DNA from: Microbacterium telephonicum
Lineage (GTDB): Bacteria; Actinomycetota; Actinomycetes; Actinomycetales; Microbacteriaceae
Assembly (NCBI RefSeq): GCF_003651225.1
Contig: NZ_RCDB01000003.1
Coordinates: 62,001-126,000, forward strand
Length of the DNA stretch: 64,000 nt
Reading direction: 5' to 3'
The translations under genes were made by a program, and so were the position numbers. The notes beneath the pieces are model-generated. The model saw only the letters and a program-made list of their open reading frames with translations. It was not told the origin of the DNA and made no database searches. Each line of letters starts with the position of its first letter. Position 1 is the stretch's first letter. Shown here in pieces: positions 17,862-28,700 of the stretch.

Positions 17862-18950
17862 TCATGCCGAGGCGCGGCGTCCGAGGCGCGGGAGCCGCGG
17901 CACGTTCGCGGTGGCGCCGGCGTCGGCGGGGACGATCGCCTGCGCCGTCGCACTGACCGCGCCGTCGCCGGTGACGACCTGCAGCGCCGCGTCGGCCGGC
18001 ACCCCGCGCCGCACCAGCGCGAGCGCGATCGGACCGTCCTCGTAGTGCCGCGCCGCGGAGGTGACGGTGCCGACGGCGTTCTCCCCCGCGCGCACCTCGT
18101 CGCCGGGCGCCGGCAGCAGCGCGTCGCTGCCGTCGAGGTGCAGCAGCACGAGGCGCCGCGGCGGGTGCCCCAGGTTGTGCACCTTCGCGACAGTCTCCTG
18201 GCCGCGGTAGCACCCCTTCGCGAGATGCACGGCCGTGCGCATCCAGTCGACCTCGTGCGGCAGCGTGCGCCCGTCGGCCTCGGTGACCGCACGCGGACGC
18301 CACGCCGCGACCCGCAGCGCCTCGGCGGCGAGGGTCCCGGCGAGCGGGCGCTCGGCGGCACGGGCGGCGAGGGTAGCGAGGGTCTCCGCCGGGACGACGA
18401 CCTCGCTCCAGTCGCGCCCGACGGCGGCGTGCGTCTCCGCGGCGGCGTAGCCCCATCCTCCCGCGCTGACGCCCGGCCACGGGTCGGTCCACAGGGCGAG
18501 GGCGGGCAGGTCGGCGACGGCGGCTGCGGTGCCGCCGACGACGGCGTGGGTGGCGCCGGCATCCTGCGGGTCGACGCGCAGGCGGAAGCGCATGCGCGTG
18601 AGCCAGGCGAGCAGGCCCGCCGCGGCGGCGCGGTCGACGATCAGCCAGGTGCGCTCACCGTCGTCGACGACGGATGCCGCGTACTCGACGTGGCCGTGCG
18701 GGTCGAGCACGAGCAGCTCGGTGCTCTCCCCCGGCGCGAGGGCGGCGAGCGCCTGCGACGTCAGCGAATCGAGCCAGGTGAGCCGGTCGGCACCGTCGAC
18801 AGTGAGCACGGTGCGGTCGCCGAGCGGCGCCACCGCGCGGCCTTCGGCGAGGAGTCGCTGCTCGCGAAGGGGAGCACCCAGATGCGTCAGGGCACCGTCG
18901 TCGAGCACGGCGCCCGCGACGTCGGCGAACACGGCCTGCGCGTCGCCCAT
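17862..18950 (-). CDS. ygfZ: Folate-binding protein YgfZ
   Basis: 362 aa with the GcvT-like fold and the family's hallmark KGCYRGQE (residues 245-252, conserved Cys). YgfZ uses tetrahydrofolate in repair or maturation of Fe-S enzymes and of tRNA modification enzymes such as MiaB. The ATG at 18950 overlaps the stop of the nitrobindin-like gene (TGATG), so translation is coupled. The pairing of ygfZ with an FABP/nitrobindin gene is common in Actinobacteria. Confidence 0.93.
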   Translation of the reverse strand: MGDAQAVFADVAGAVLDDGALTHLGAPLREQRLLAEGRAVAPLGDRTVLTVDGADRLTWLDSLTSQALAALAPGESTELLVLDPHGHVEYAASVVDDGERTWLIVDRAAAAGLLAWLTRMRFRLRVDPQDAGATHAVVGGTAAAVADLPALALWTDPWPGVSAGGWGYAAAETHAAVGRDWSEVVVPAETLATLAARAAERPLAGTLAAEALRVAAWRPRAVTEADGRTLPHEVDWMRTAVHLAKGCYRGQETVAKVHNLGHPPRRLVLLHLDGSDALLPAPGDEVRAGENAVGTVTSAARHYEDGPIALALVRRGVPADAALQVVTGDGAVSATAQAIVPADAGATANVPRLPRLGRRASA

Positions 18951-19555
18951 CACTGCTCCCGGGCGAGTCGGGCCGAGGCGTGCGAGGAGAGCTCACCGCC
19001 GACGGCGGCGATGTCCCACGCCCACAGCAGGTGGGCGTCGACGAGCCCGTAGAGCCGGGTCGCCGCACCGTACTCCTTCGCGCCGGCCGGGCGCACGACG
19101 GCGTCGGTGGCGATGTCGATGCGCGGACCCTTCACCTGGCCGAGGTACAGCTCGCTGATGCCGTCGGAGTGGACGATCGAGACCTCGATCTCGAATCCGC
19201 CCTCGGCGGTGCGCAGGGTCTCGACGTCGTCGGCCGTGCGCGGCGCCGAGCGGGTGGCGCGGGCCGGCAGCAGTCCGGGTCCGGCATCCTCGTCGCCGGC
19301 GGGGCGCGCGAGACGCCAGTAGCCGATCTCCGACACGAGCGGCGTGCGGGTGTCGTCGTCGCCGACGATCCACGCCGACGCCGAGTAGTTGAGGTGGTCG
19401 CCGCCGTCGTGGCTGAAGCTCACCCGATGGGCGAACTCGCCGGTGTAGTGGTGGTCGCCGGTGTCGTAGTCGATGACGCCGGTGCCCTCCCACACCCCGA
19501 GCAGCCACGACAGCGGAACGAGGTCCGCCGGCAGGTCGGTGGGGAGGTCGATCAC
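18950..19555 (-). CDS. FABP family / nitrobindin-like heme-binding protein
   Basis: 201 aa beta-barrel protein of the DUF1794 (nitrobindin) family: start LPADLVPLSWLLGVWEGTGV, then YSASAWIVGD and ending LWAWDIAAVGGE. Nitrobindins bind ferric heme through a C-terminal histidine; here HLLWAWDIA near residue 175 supplies the likely ligand. GTG at 19555 was chosen because the family begins VIDLPTDLP; it is 4 nt after the stop of the 37-aa gene. A 14-bp palindrome GGTCAGCGCTGACC (19558-19571) overlaps the upstream stop codon. Confidence 0.88.
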   Translation of the reverse strand: MIDLPTDLPADLVPLSWLLGVWEGTGVIDYDTGDHHYTGEFAHRVSFSHDGGDHLNYSASAWIVGDDDTRTPLVSEIGYWRLARPAGDEDAGPGLLPARATRSAPRTADDVETLRTAEGGFEIEVSIVHSDGISELYLGQVKGPRIDIATDAVVRPAGAKEYGAATRLYGLVDAHLLWAWDIAAVGGELSSHASARLAREQ

Positions 19556-19559
19556 GAGG

Positions 19560-19673
19560 TCAGCGCTGACCGCGGTAGAGGTTCTTGAGCACGACGCCCG
19601 ACACGAAGACGATGGCGAGCGAGGCGAGCCCGAGCAGCCCCACGAAGAACAGTTCGAGTGCGACGAGGTCCAT
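19560..19673 (-). CDS. 37-aa single-pass membrane peptide
   Basis: An ATG at 19673 opens 37 codons: acidic start MDLVALE, a hydrophobic helix LFFVGLLGLASLAIVFVSGV (residues about 8-27), and a basic end LKNLYRGQR before TGA. The layout (outside acidic, inside basic) is that of a real type-I/III small membrane protein, and it is 4 nt before the nitrobindin-like start, at the head of the operon. I do not recognise a family. Too short for most gene finders. Confidence 0.6.
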   Translation of the reverse strand: MDLVALELFFVGLLGLASLAIVFVSGVVLKNLYRGQR

Positions 19674-19698
19674 GCGCCCAGTCTATGCCGACGGTGAC

Positions 19699-19995
19699 TC
19701 AGACGGCTGCGCCGACCAGGGTCGCCAGGCCCAGCCCCGCACCGATGAGACCCATCACCACGAGCGCGCCCAGCACGCTCGCCGCCATGCGCGGCACGAA
19801 GCCCTGCGAGCGTCCGGTGGCGAGGTTGAGGGCGAACGCCACGATGAAGGCGAGCCCCATCGCCACCGCCATCCACTCGGCGCGTGCCTCGGTGGGCGCG
19901 AGCGCGCCGACGACGACGGCGAGGACGGCGGCGACGACCCACGTCGCGATCACGGCGCCGTAGGTGCGGCGCGGGGCGAGTTCGGGCAGGGTCAC
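19699..19995 (-). CDS. Small membrane protein, three helices
   Basis: 98 aa from a GTG (VTLPELAPRRTYGAV). Three hydrophobic helices (about 13-32, 42-58, 70-95) with a basic first loop; no recognised domain. No spaced ribosome site; CACAAT (minus strand, 20002-20007) lies 6 nt before the GTG, the leaderless pattern seen elsewhere here. It is divergent from glnR. Function unknown. Confidence 0.7.
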   Translation of the reverse strand: MTLPELAPRRTYGAVIATWVVAAVLAVVVGALAPTEARAEWMAVAMGLAFIVAFALNLATGRSQGFVPRMAASVLGALVVMGLIGAGLGLATLVGAAV

Positions 19996-20121
19996 GCCTC
20001 CATTGTGACCCACCGACCGCGCGACGTGCATGCGGGTGGATGAGCCGGGCGTCGGAGGAGGCCCCCGTCGTGGTCCTAAGATGGGGGCACGTCTCCGGCG
20101 TATCCACCGGGAGGATCCCCC

Positions 20122-20820
20122 TTGGCACAGCTCCTCGTCTTGAGTTCCGCGCACGGCGGTGGTGCCGTGCTGCCCGCGCTCGAGCTGCTGAGCCACCGCG
20201 TGCGGCAGATCCCGGCCGAACCCGCCCAGCTCGTCAACGCGCCCAGCGCCGACGTCATCTTCGTCGACGCGCGCATCGACCTGGTCGGCGCCAAGTCGCT
20301 GTGCAAGATCCTCAACACGACCGGGCTCGACGCGCCGCTCGTGCTCGTGGTCACCGAGGGCGGCCTCACTGCCGTATCGACCGACTGGGGCGTGGACGAC
20401 GTCATCCTCGTCACCGCCGGCCCCGCCGAGGTCGACGCCCGCATCCGGCTCGCGATCGGACGGATGACGAAAGACCCGGTCTCCTCCCGCATCCAGACCT
20501 CCGGCATCTCGATCGACGAGTCCTCCTATTCGGCGAAGGTGCACGGCAAGCCGCTGGATCTCACGTACAAGGAGTTCCAGCTGCTGCACTTCTTCGCGAC
20601 CCACCCCTCGCGGGTGTTCACGCGCGAGCAGCTGCTGAGCGAGGTGTGGGGCTACGACTACTTCGGCGGCACCCGCACCGTCGACGTGCACGTGCGGCGC
20701 CTGCGGGCCAAGCTCGGCGACCTCGAGCAGCTCATCGGCACGGTGCGCAACGTCGGCTACCGGTTCAACGTCTACGACGACGACCAGGTGAGCGCCTCCC
20801 GCGGACGTGGCGAGGCCTGA
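20122..20820 (+). CDS. glnR: GlnR-like orphan OmpR-family regulator
   Basis: 232 aa from a TTG with GGGAGG 7-8 nt upstream. The N-terminal receiver-like domain ([44 protein letters not shown]) matches actinobacterial GlnR, an atypical receiver that is not phosphorylated in the usual way. The C-terminal winged helix ([45 protein letters not shown]) is very well conserved. GlnR controls nitrogen assimilation genes. There is no adjacent sensor kinase. A -10-like TAAGAT lies at 20077-20082. Confidence 0.88.
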   Translation: MAQLLVLSSAHGGGAVLPALELLSHRVRQIPAEPAQLVNAPSADVIFVDARIDLVGAKSLCKILNTTGLDAPLVLVVTEGGLTAVSTDWGVDDVILVTAGPAEVDARIRLAIGRMTKDPVSSRIQTSGISIDESSYSAKVHGKPLDLTYKEFQLLHFFATHPSRVFTREQLLSEVWGYDYFGGTRTVDVHVRRLRAKLGDLEQLIGTVRNVGYRFNVYDDDQVSASRGRGEA

Positions 20821-20880
20821 CCCGCGCCCAGGTCGCCCGCCGTTCACGACCCCGTCATCTGTCCCTGCCATGATGAAGGG

Positions 20881-23049
20881 ATGATCGACACCGAGGTTCT
20901 CGACTCCGGACTGGGCGACGCCGACGACGACGACTTCGACGGGGTCGTCGAGGTCTTCGACTCGCAGCTGCCCGAACACCGCTACACCGACCGCGAGCTG
21001 AGCTGGCTGGCGTTCAACCAGCGCGTGCTCGAACTGGCCGAGGACGCGTCCCTGCCGGTGCTGGAGCGGGCCAACTTCCTGGCGATCTTCGCGAGCAACC
21101 TCGACGAGTTCTTCATGGTGCGCGTCGCGGGCCTCAAGCGCCGCATCGTCACCGGCCTGGCCGTGCCGACGAACGTCGGGACCGCACCGCAGGACGTGCT
21201 CGCCGACATCTCGGCCGCCGCCCACGCCCTGCAGACGCGTCACGCGCTGGCGTGGCGCGAGCAGGTGCGCCCCGCGATGGCCGAGGCCGGCATCGAGGTG
21301 CTCCACTGGGACGACCTCGACGCCGACGACCGGGCGCGGATGTACGACTATTTCCAGGCGCAGGTCTTCCCCGTGCTCATGCCACTGGCCGTCGACCCCG
21401 CCCACCCGTTCCCCTACATCTCGGGCCTGTCGCTGAACCTCGCCGTGCGCATCCGCAACGCGAAGACCGGACGGCAGGAGTTCGCGCGATTGAAGGTGCC
21501 GCCGATGCTCCCCCGCTTCGTCGAGGTCCCCTCCGAGCGCGGCGCCGCACGGTACCTCCCCCTCGAGGACCTCATCTCCCAGAACCTCGGCGACCTGTTC
21601 CCCGGCATGGAGATCCTCGAGCACCACAGCTTCCGGCTCACGCGCAACGAGGACGTCGTCATCGAGGAGGACGAGACCGAGAACCTCATCCAGGCGCTCG
21701 AGGCCGAACTGCTGCGGCGCCGCTTCGGCCCGCCGATCCGCCTCGAGGTCACCGAGAAGATGGACGAGGTGACCCTCGAGCTGCTCATCAGCGAGCTCGA
21801 CATCACCGAGCAGGAGGTCTACCGCCTCCCCGGCCCGCTCGATCTGCGGGGCCTGTTCGACCTCACCCGCATCGACCGTCCGGAACTGCACTACGCGCCG
21901 CACGTGCCCAAGACCGCGCCGGCGTTCCAGCCGGCCGAGCAGAACGGCCGCGCCGACCTGTTCGCCGCGATCCGCAAGGGCGACGTGCTCGTGCACCACC
22001 CCTACGAATCGTTCACGACGAGCGTCGTCGCCTTCCTCGAGCAGGCGGCCCGCGACCCGCACGTGCTCGCGATCAAGCAGACGCTGTACCGCACCTCCGG
22101 AGACAGTCCGATCGTCGAGGCCCTCATCGACGCTGCGCAGAACGGCAAGCAGGTGCTGGCGCTCGTCGAGGTGAAGGCGCGCTTCGACGAGGCCGCGAAC
22201 ATCGTCTGGGCGCGCAAGCTCGAGAAGGCCGGTGTGCACGTCGTGTACGGCCTCGTGGGCCTGAAGACCCATTGCAAGCTGCTCCACGTCATCCGCGAGG
22301 AGGACGGGATGCTGCGCAGCTACAGCCACATCGGCACCGGCAACTACAACCCGAAGACGAGCCGCCTGTACGAGGACTTCGGCCTGTTCACCTGCAACGA
22401 GCAGGTCGGTCGCGACCTCACGCGTCTGTTCAACGAGCTCAGCGGGTACGCGATCGAGAAGAAGTTCAAGCGGCTCCTCGTCGCCCCGCTGCACCTGCGC
22501 AAGGGTCTGCTGCGGCACATCGACCACGAGCGGCGCAACGCGCAGGACGGCAAGAAGGCGCACATCCGCATCAAGGTCAACTCGATGGTCGACGAGCAGA
22601 TCATCGACGCGCTCTACCGGGCGAGCCAAGCGGGCGTGAAGGTCGACGTGTGGGTGCGCGGCATCTGCTCGCTGCGCACCGATCTGCCCGGCGTCAGCGA
22701 CAACATCACGGTGCGCTCGATCCTCGGACGCTACCTCGAGCACTCCCGCATCTTCGCGTTCGCGAACGACGGCGACCCGCAGGTGTACATCGGCAGCGCC
22801 GACATGATGCACCGCAACCTCGACCGCCGCGTCGAGGCCCTCGTGCGCGTCGTGGAGCCGGCGCAGATCGCCGAGCTCACCGACCTGTTCGACGTCGCGA
22901 TGGCCGACATCACCAGCTCGTGGCACCTCGGCGGCGAGGGCACATGGACCCGTCACGCCGTGGGCGAGGACGGGAAGGCACTCGTCGACCTGCAGGACAA
23001 GACGATGGCGCAGGTGCAGCGCCGACGGCGCTCGCGGGCGGTGCGATGA
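20881..23049 (+). CDS. ppk: RNA degradosome-type polyphosphate kinase
   Basis: 722 aa, the usual size for Ppk1. N domain [22 protein letters not shown]-like kinase core with [25 protein letters not shown], and the two catalytic histidines in [10 protein letters not shown] and [12 protein letters not shown]. It polymerises the gamma-phosphate of ATP into polyphosphate. CATGAT (20869-20874) lies 6 nt before the ATG, fitting a leaderless mRNA; a single GTTCAC (20842) followed 11 nt later by CGTCATC could be a weak PHO box. Overlaps mutT1-like gene by 4 nt. Confidence 0.96.
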   Translation: MIDTEVLDSGLGDADDDDFDGVVEVFDSQLPEHRYTDRELSWLAFNQRVLELAEDASLPVLERANFLAIFASNLDEFFMVRVAGLKRRIVTGLAVPTNVGTAPQDVLADISAAAHALQTRHALAWREQVRPAMAEAGIEVLHWDDLDADDRARMYDYFQAQVFPVLMPLAVDPAHPFPYISGLSLNLAVRIRNAKTGRQEFARLKVPPMLPRFVEVPSERGAARYLPLEDLISQNLGDLFPGMEILEHHSFRLTRNEDVVIEEDETENLIQALEAELLRRRFGPPIRLEVTEKMDEVTLELLISELDITEQEVYRLPGPLDLRGLFDLTRIDRPELHYAPHVPKTAPAFQPAEQNGRADLFAAIRKGDVLVHHPYESFTTSVVAFLEQAARDPHVLAIKQTLYRTSGDSPIVEALIDAAQNGKQVLALVEVKARFDEAANIVWARKLEKAGVHVVYGLVGLKTHCKLLHVIREEDGMLRSYSHIGTGNYNPKTSRLYEDFGLFTCNEQVGRDLTRLFNELSGYAIEKKFKRLLVAPLHLRKGLLRHIDHERRNAQDGKKAHIRIKVNSMVDEQIIDALYRASQAGVKVDVWVRGICSLRTDLPGVSDNITVRSILGRYLEHSRIFAFANDGDPQVYIGSADMMHRNLDRRVEALVRVVEPAQIAELTDLFDVAMADITSSWHLGGEGTWTRHAVGEDGKALVDLQDKTMAQVQRRRRSRAVR

Positions 23050-23984
23050 GCGACACCGCCGTCTACGCGGCGGGCGGCGTCGTGTGGCGCCGGGTGGAAG
23101 GCCGCCTCATGGTGCTGCTCATCCACCGCACGGCCTACGTCGACGTCACCCTGCCCAAAGGCAAGGTCGACCCGGGCGAGATGCTCGCCGAGACGGCCGT
23201 GCGCGAGATCTTCGAGGAGACCGGCATCCGCGTCGCCCTCGGCGTCCCGGTCGGCGTCTCGCGGTACCGGATGCCGAACAAGCGGCAGAAGATCGTGCAC
23301 TACTGGGCGGCCGAGGCGACAGACGACGCCATCCGCGGCTCGGCGTTCGTGCCGAACAAGGAGATCGCCGGCCTCGAATGGGTCAGCGCACGCAAGGCGC
23401 TGTCGCGCCTGAGCTACCCCGTCGACGTCGAGATCCTGCAGAACTTCCTGAAGCTCGTCGGCGACGGTGTGCTCTCCACGTTCCCGATCGTGGTGCTGCG
23501 CCACGCGAAGGCACTCTCCCGCGACGCCTGGAAGGGCTCGGACGGGATGCGCCCGCTCACCGACCGCGGCGTGCGGCAGGCGGCGGCGCTCGTCGGTCCG
23601 CTGCGGGCGTTCGGCGTGCGCAAGGTCGTCTCCAGCGACGCGGTGCGCTGCGTCGCGACCGTCACCCCGCTCGCCGCCGCCCTCGGCAAGCGCATCACCC
23701 GCGAGCCCGGGCTCAGCCAGGTCGCGTGGGAGGAGGGCGCGGGCGAGGTGCGCGCGGTGGTCGGCAAGCGGGTGCGCTCCGGCAAACCGGCGGTGCTCTG
23801 CAGTCACGGACCGGTGCTCCCCGACATCCTCACCGAGCTCGCCCTCGCGACGGGAACGATGCGCGGCTCGTACCTCGGAAGCGCGTCGGCGCTCGAGGTG
23901 GGCGCGTTCTCGGTCGTGCACCTGTCGGCATCCAACCCCGGGTCGGGCATCGTGATGATCGAGACGCACGAGCCCAAGGTCTGA
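23046..23984 (+). CDS. mutT1: NUDIX hydrolase fused to histidine phosphatase (MutT1-like)
   Basis: 312 aa with two domains. Residues about 1-135: NUDIX fold, box [23 protein letters not shown] split here as GKVDPGEM plus [11 protein letters not shown]. Residues about 145-312: histidine phosphatase ([11 protein letters not shown] with catalytic His, and [10 protein letters not shown]). Mycobacterial MutT1 of this architecture converts 8-oxo-dGTP/8-oxo-GTP to the monophosphate and cleaves diadenosine polyphosphates. It overlaps ppk by 4 nt (ATGA); the ppk-mutT1 pair is conserved in Actinobacteria. Confidence 0.92.
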   Translation: MSDTAVYAAGGVVWRRVEGRLMVLLIHRTAYVDVTLPKGKVDPGEMLAETAVREIFEETGIRVALGVPVGVSRYRMPNKRQKIVHYWAAEATDDAIRGSAFVPNKEIAGLEWVSARKALSRLSYPVDVEILQNFLKLVGDGVLSTFPIVVLRHAKALSRDAWKGSDGMRPLTDRGVRQAAALVGPLRAFGVRKVVSSDAVRCVATVTPLAAALGKRITREPGLSQVAWEEGAGEVRAVVGKRVRSGKPAVLCSHGPVLPDILTELALATGTMRGSYLGSASALEVGAFSVVHLSASNPGSGIVMIETHEPKV

Positions 23985-23989
23985 CGGCG

Positions 23990-24553
23990 GTGGACCGCGC
24001 GGCGCTGCGGCTGGCGTGGGCGGCAGCGCCCGACCGCGGCAGGCGCCGCGAGGTGTCGCGGCGGATGCTGCACGGGCTGCTGGCCGAGGTCGGCGCCGAG
24101 GACGCCGTGATCGTGCAGCGCTGCGATCGATGCGGTGCCCGCACGCACGGTCCGCTGCGCTTGTCCGATGCGCCGTGGCTCGTCTCGACGAGCTATGCGG
24201 GACCGCTCGCCGTCGTCGCCCTCCTCCCCCGGGCGGCAGGCGTCGACGCGCTCGGTCTGGATGCCGAGCCCCGCATCGACGCGGTGCGCGACGCCGCGGG
24301 ACTGCGCGGCGTCGTCGCTGGCGGGCTCGCGCAGTGGGTGCGCGTGGAGGCGACGCTCAAAGCCGACGGGCGCGGGGTCGCCGTGCCCCCGCACGCGGTG
24401 GAGATCACCACGGAGGCGGGCGGCTGGACGGCGCGCGTGCCCGGGGTCGGCGAGCGCTTCCACGGTTGGGAGCCGGACGGCCCGCCGGGCGTGCTCGTCA
24501 GCGTCGCGGTGCGGGAAGCGGCGGGAGCGTCGTCTCGTCGAGCCACGGGGTGA
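23990..24553 (+). CDS. 4'-phosphopantetheinyl transferase-like protein
   Basis: 187 aa from a GTG 5 nt after the mutT1 stop. Features of the Sfp-type fold: CDRCGARTHGPLRL, WLVSTSYAGPLAVVALLP, the metal motif region GVDALGLDAEP (Asp91, Glu93) and WVRVEATLKADGRG (residues 116-129, Glu120, Lys124). In the family this last motif is WxxKExxxK; here the first Lys is Val119. It should transfer phosphopantetheine to carrier domains, and the only carrier protein in the window is the synthetase encoded just beyond. It overlaps the M1 peptidase gene tail-to-tail by 56 bp. Confidence 0.68.
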   Translation: MDRAALRLAWAAAPDRGRRREVSRRMLHGLLAEVGAEDAVIVQRCDRCGARTHGPLRLSDAPWLVSTSYAGPLAVVALLPRAAGVDALGLDAEPRIDAVRDAAGLRGVVAGGLAQWVRVEATLKADGRGVAVPPHAVEITTEAGGWTARVPGVGERFHGWEPDGPPGVLVSVAVREAAGASSRRATG

Positions 24554-25796
24554 GCACGGCATCCGCGCCGTCGCCGGCGATCTGCGAGACGCATGCCCGG
24601 AACTCGTCGGTCGTCGCGAGGGCGTGCCGGCGGGACGCCGCCCAGGTGCGCAGGATCTCGCCGAACGTCTCGTCCCCGACGGCGCAGCGCAGCGCGTACA
24701 GCGCGAGGGCACCGCGTTTGTAGACGCGGTCGTCGAACATCAGGTCGGGGCCGGGATCGGCGACGACGAGGTCGGCGGGGAGCGCCCGCAGCCGGGTGTG
24801 GTGGCGCGCCGCCTTCTGCGCGACGCTCGGACCGCCGGAGCGCTCCGACCACAGCCACTCCGCGAAGCACGCGAAGCCTTCGTTGAGCCAGATGTCCTGC
24901 CAGCGGCCGACGCCGACGCTGTTGCCGAACCACTGGTGGGCGAGCTCGTGCGCGATGAGGCGCTGCGAGTCGGGGTCGAGGTGGTTCGCACCGAAGACCG
25001 CCATCCCCTGCGCTTCGAGCGGGATCTCGAGCTCGTCGGGGGTGACCACGAGTGCGCAGTCCTCCTGCGGGTACGGCCCGAACGACTGCTCGAACAGCGC
25101 CATCATCTCGGGGACGCGCGCGAACCCGGCCTCCACCTCGGCGCGGAGTGCTGCCGGCGCGAACACGCGCACGCGAGGGTCGCCCGGCAGCGTCGACGCC
25201 CGATAGCGGCCGACGTGCACCGCGGCGAGGTAGGTCGCGACGGGGACGAGAGATTCGGCGACGACCGTGGTGCGGCCGCGGGCGGTCGCGGCGGAGACCG
25301 GCCGACCCGTCGGCACGGCGGTGTACTCGGACTCGGTGGTCACGCTGAGGCGCATCGCGGCGCGGTCGTCGGGACGGTCGTTGCAGGGGAACCACGTCGG
25401 CGCCCCGGTGGGCTGGGAGGCGACGAGCACGCCGTCCTCCAGCTCCTCCCACCCGATCGTGCCCCAGCGCGAGCGTCGGGGTGCCGGCGCCCCGGCGTAG
25501 GAGACGTCGATCGAGAACCTCTCCCCCGCCGCGATCGGCCGGGTCGGGGTGACGCGGAGCTTGCGCGGTCCCTGCCGGAAGGCGGTGCGCCGCTCGCCGT
25601 CGACGCGCACCTTCGTGGCCCGCAGCCCCACGAGGTCGAGGCTCAGCGCCGTGAGGTCGGTCGCGGCGGTGGCGTTGATGATCGCCCGCCCCTCGAGCCG
25701 GTTGGTGCGCACGGTGTAGTCGAGGGTGAGGTCGTAGCTGTCGACGTCGAAGGACGTGTCGCCGCTCTCGGGGGCGTACCGGTCGTGCCTCGCCAT
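24498..25796 (-). CDS. Short M1-family zinc metallopeptidase
   Basis: 432 aa from the ATG at 25796, which overlaps the synthetase stop (TGATG). An N-terminal beta-saddle domain is followed by the thermolysin-like domain with HELAHQWFG (zinc His283/His287, catalytic Glu284) and NEGF (zinc Glu306). The exopeptidase loop reads EAQGM instead of GAMEN. The large C-terminal helical domain of full-size M1 enzymes (about 850 aa) is absent, as in other short actinobacterial members. No signal peptide. Epsilon-polylysine producers encode zinc aminopeptidases that degrade the polymer, and this gene's coupling to the Pls-like synthetase suggests the same job (inference). Confidence 0.88.
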   Translation of the reverse strand: MARHDRYAPESGDTSFDVDSYDLTLDYTVRTNRLEGRAIINATAATDLTALSLDLVGLRATKVRVDGERRTAFRQGPRKLRVTPTRPIAAGERFSIDVSYAGAPAPRRSRWGTIGWEELEDGVLVASQPTGAPTWFPCNDRPDDRAAMRLSVTTESEYTAVPTGRPVSAATARGRTTVVAESLVPVATYLAAVHVGRYRASTLPGDPRVRVFAPAALRAEVEAGFARVPEMMALFEQSFGPYPQEDCALVVTPDELEIPLEAQGMAVFGANHLDPDSQRLIAHELAHQWFGNSVGVGRWQDIWLNEGFACFAEWLWSERSGGPSVAQKAARHHTRLRALPADLVVADPGPDLMFDDRVYKRGALALYALRCAVGDETFGEILRTWAASRRHALATTDEFRACVSQIAGDGADAVLTPWLDETTLPPLPAPRR

Positions 25797-28700
25797 CAGT
25801 CGGTCGACTGGTAGGCGCGCACGGTGACGGCACGCCAGGGGCCGATCGGGTTGCCGCTCCACCGCGAGCCCACGGGGACCGATTCGCCGCGCATGACGAG
25901 CGAGGCGGGTCCTACGGTGGCGTCGGCGCCGATCGCGGCGGCGGGGAGGATGACACTGTGCGGGCCGAGCGTGGCGCCGGCTTCCAGTTCGACGGTGTCC
26001 ATGCTCATGATTCGATCATGGAACAGGTGGGTCTGCACGACGCACCCGCGGTTGACCGTCGATCCGTCGCCCAGCGTGACGAGGTCGGGCTCGGGCAGCC
26101 AGTACGAGTCGCACCACACTCCCCGGCCGATCCGCGCCCCGAGCGAGCGCAGCCACACGGCCAGGGCCGGTGTGCCGGCCGCCGCGCGGGCGAACCACGG
26201 CGCCGCGAGCATCTCGGTGAAGGTGTCGGACACCTCCGTGCGCCACACGAAACTCGACCACAGCGGCTGCTCGCCGGCACGGATGGGGCCGACGATGAGC
26301 CACTTGGCCGCTGTGGAGACGGCGGCAGCGCCCGCGCCGGCGGCGAGGATCACGACGCCCGAGAGGACCACGGCCCAGCCGAGGCCGAGCGCGGCCTCGA
26401 GCGCGGCGAGCGCGAACAGCACGCACACACCCAGTGCGCACGTGACGAACACCGGGACGATCCGGCACAGCTCCCAGAGCGCGCGGGCCAGTCGCAGATG
26501 GGCGGCGGGGCGGTAGGTGCGCTCCTGGTCGCCCTCGGCGGTGATGCGGCGCAGGCGCACGGCCGGCGACCCGAGCCACGACGAGCCGGCCTTCGCCTTG
26601 GCCGGTGCCGACGACAGCACGGCGACCAGGCCGTTCTTCGGGACGCGGTGGCCCGGCGCCGCCATGCCGGAGTTGCCGAGGAACGCCCGCTTGCCGATGC
26701 GCACCTCACCCAGACGCAGCCAGCCGCGGTGCAGTTCGTAGGAGCCGACCATCGTGTCGTCGGCGAGGAAGGCGCCGTCTTCGATGCGCGTCAGCGACGG
26801 CACGAGCAGCACCGTCGAGGCCTCGACGTCGCGCCCGACCTGCGCTCCCAGCATCCGCAGCCAGACCGGGGTGAACAGGCTGGAGTAGAGCGGGAAGAGA
26901 AGGGTGCGCGCGGAGTCGAGCAGACGCTCGGTGGTCCACGCCTGCCAGCCGACACGGCTGCGCACCGGATGCACGCCCTCGTCGAGGCGGATCGACAGCA
27001 GCCGCACCGAGATCACGACGGCGCCGGCGAACACGACTCCCGCCACGAGCACGCCCGGGACGAGCCAGGCGAGCGCTCCCCCGAGCGCCTGCGTGAGCGT
27101 GTCGGCACCGCGGATCCCCTGAGCGACGACGAGTCCGCCGGCGGCGAAGGCGACCAGCGGCAGCAGCGCGAGCCCGACGGCCGACGCGGCATACGCCCAC
27201 AGCCAACGATGCGGGGCGGGCGCGCGGTCCTGCGGCCACTGGCCCGACACGCCGCCGACGCGCACGGCGGGAGATCCCGCCCACGTCTGGTCGGCGCGGA
27301 CGCGGCCGAAGACCGCCGAACCGGGCGCGATCTCGGCGCGGCGGCCGATGCGGGCACCGGGGGCGAGGGTGCTGCGCGCGCCCACCGACGCGTCGGCGCC
27401 GATGCGGATGCCGCCGATGCGCACGACGTCGCCGTCGATCCAGTATCCGGTGAGGTCGACCTCCGGCTCGACGGCCGCGCCGTCGCCGATCTCCAGCATC
27501 CCGGTGATGGGCGGGAGCGCGTGCAGGTCGACGCCGCGTCCGATCTTCGCGCCGAGCGCGCGGGCGTAGTAACTGACCCACGGGGCGCCGGCGAGGCCCA
27601 CCGCGTCGACCTGGTCGGCGATCTGCTCGGCGAGCCACAGCCGCACGTGCACCCATCCCCCGCGCGGGTAGTCTCCCGGCCGCAGCCCCACCAGCAGGAT
27701 GCGTGCGGCGACGACCGCGATCGCCATGCGTCCGAACGGGGTCGCGAACACGAGCAGGCCCAGCAGCAGCCCCCACAGCGGAACCTGCGGCAGCACCTCG
27801 AACCCGGGCACGGTGTGCAGGATCGCCGACGCGGTCAGCAGGTAGAGCATCCAGCGGATGCCGGTGAGCACGAACAACGGCGCGGCCAGCAGCGACTGCA
27901 GCCACTGCATCCGTCGCGGCGTGGGCGCGGGGCTGCGGTAGGCGGACGGGGTCTCGTCGCTCAGCGCGGTGCCGAGCGCTTTGGCCATGGCCCCCAGCCG
28001 CGGCACGTCGTAGATGTCGGCGACCGAGAACTCCGGCACGCGCGCGCGGATGCGCGAGACGAGCTGGGCCGCCGCGAGCGACCCGCCGCCGAGGTCGAAG
28101 AAGTCGGCCTTGCGGCCCGTGACGGGAAGTCCCAGCACCGCCTGCCACTGCTCGGCGAGCCACGCCTCCCCCGGGGTGAAGTCGGTCGCGGCGAGCTCGA
28201 CGCCCGGCAGCGGCCAGGGCAGGGCGGCGCGGTCGACCTTGCCCGACGTGCGCACCGGCAGGTCGTCGACGACGGCCAGCAGCGGCACCATGGGCGCCGG
28301 GAGGCGGGCGGCGAGGTCGGCGCGCGCGGCGGCGCGGTCGAAATCGGCCGGGGCTGCGAGGTAGCCCACCAGCACCGGCACGCCCGCCTCGGTGGTGCGC
28401 ACGGCCGCGGCGGCCCCGGTCACGCCGGGAAGGTCCTGCAGGGCGGATTCGACCTCACCCAACTCGATGCGGCGTCCGCCGACCTTGACCTGGTCGTCGG
28501 CGCGCCCCTGGAAGATGAGACCCTCGGCCTCGAAGCGCACGAGGTCGCCGGAGCGGTAGGCGCGCTCCCAGCCGAGGCTCGGCATCCCCGCGTACTTCTC
28601 GGCGTCCTTCGCCGGATCGAGATAGCGCGCGAGACCCACGCCGCCGATGATGAGCTCGCCGATGCCGCCGGCCTCGACGCGCGCTCCGTCGGCGTCGACG

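Noticed and set aside
19699..22956. A 1085-aa minus-strand reading through ppk
   Set aside because: It is the mirror frame of ppk and glnR; only its last 98 codons (19699-19995) resemble a protein.
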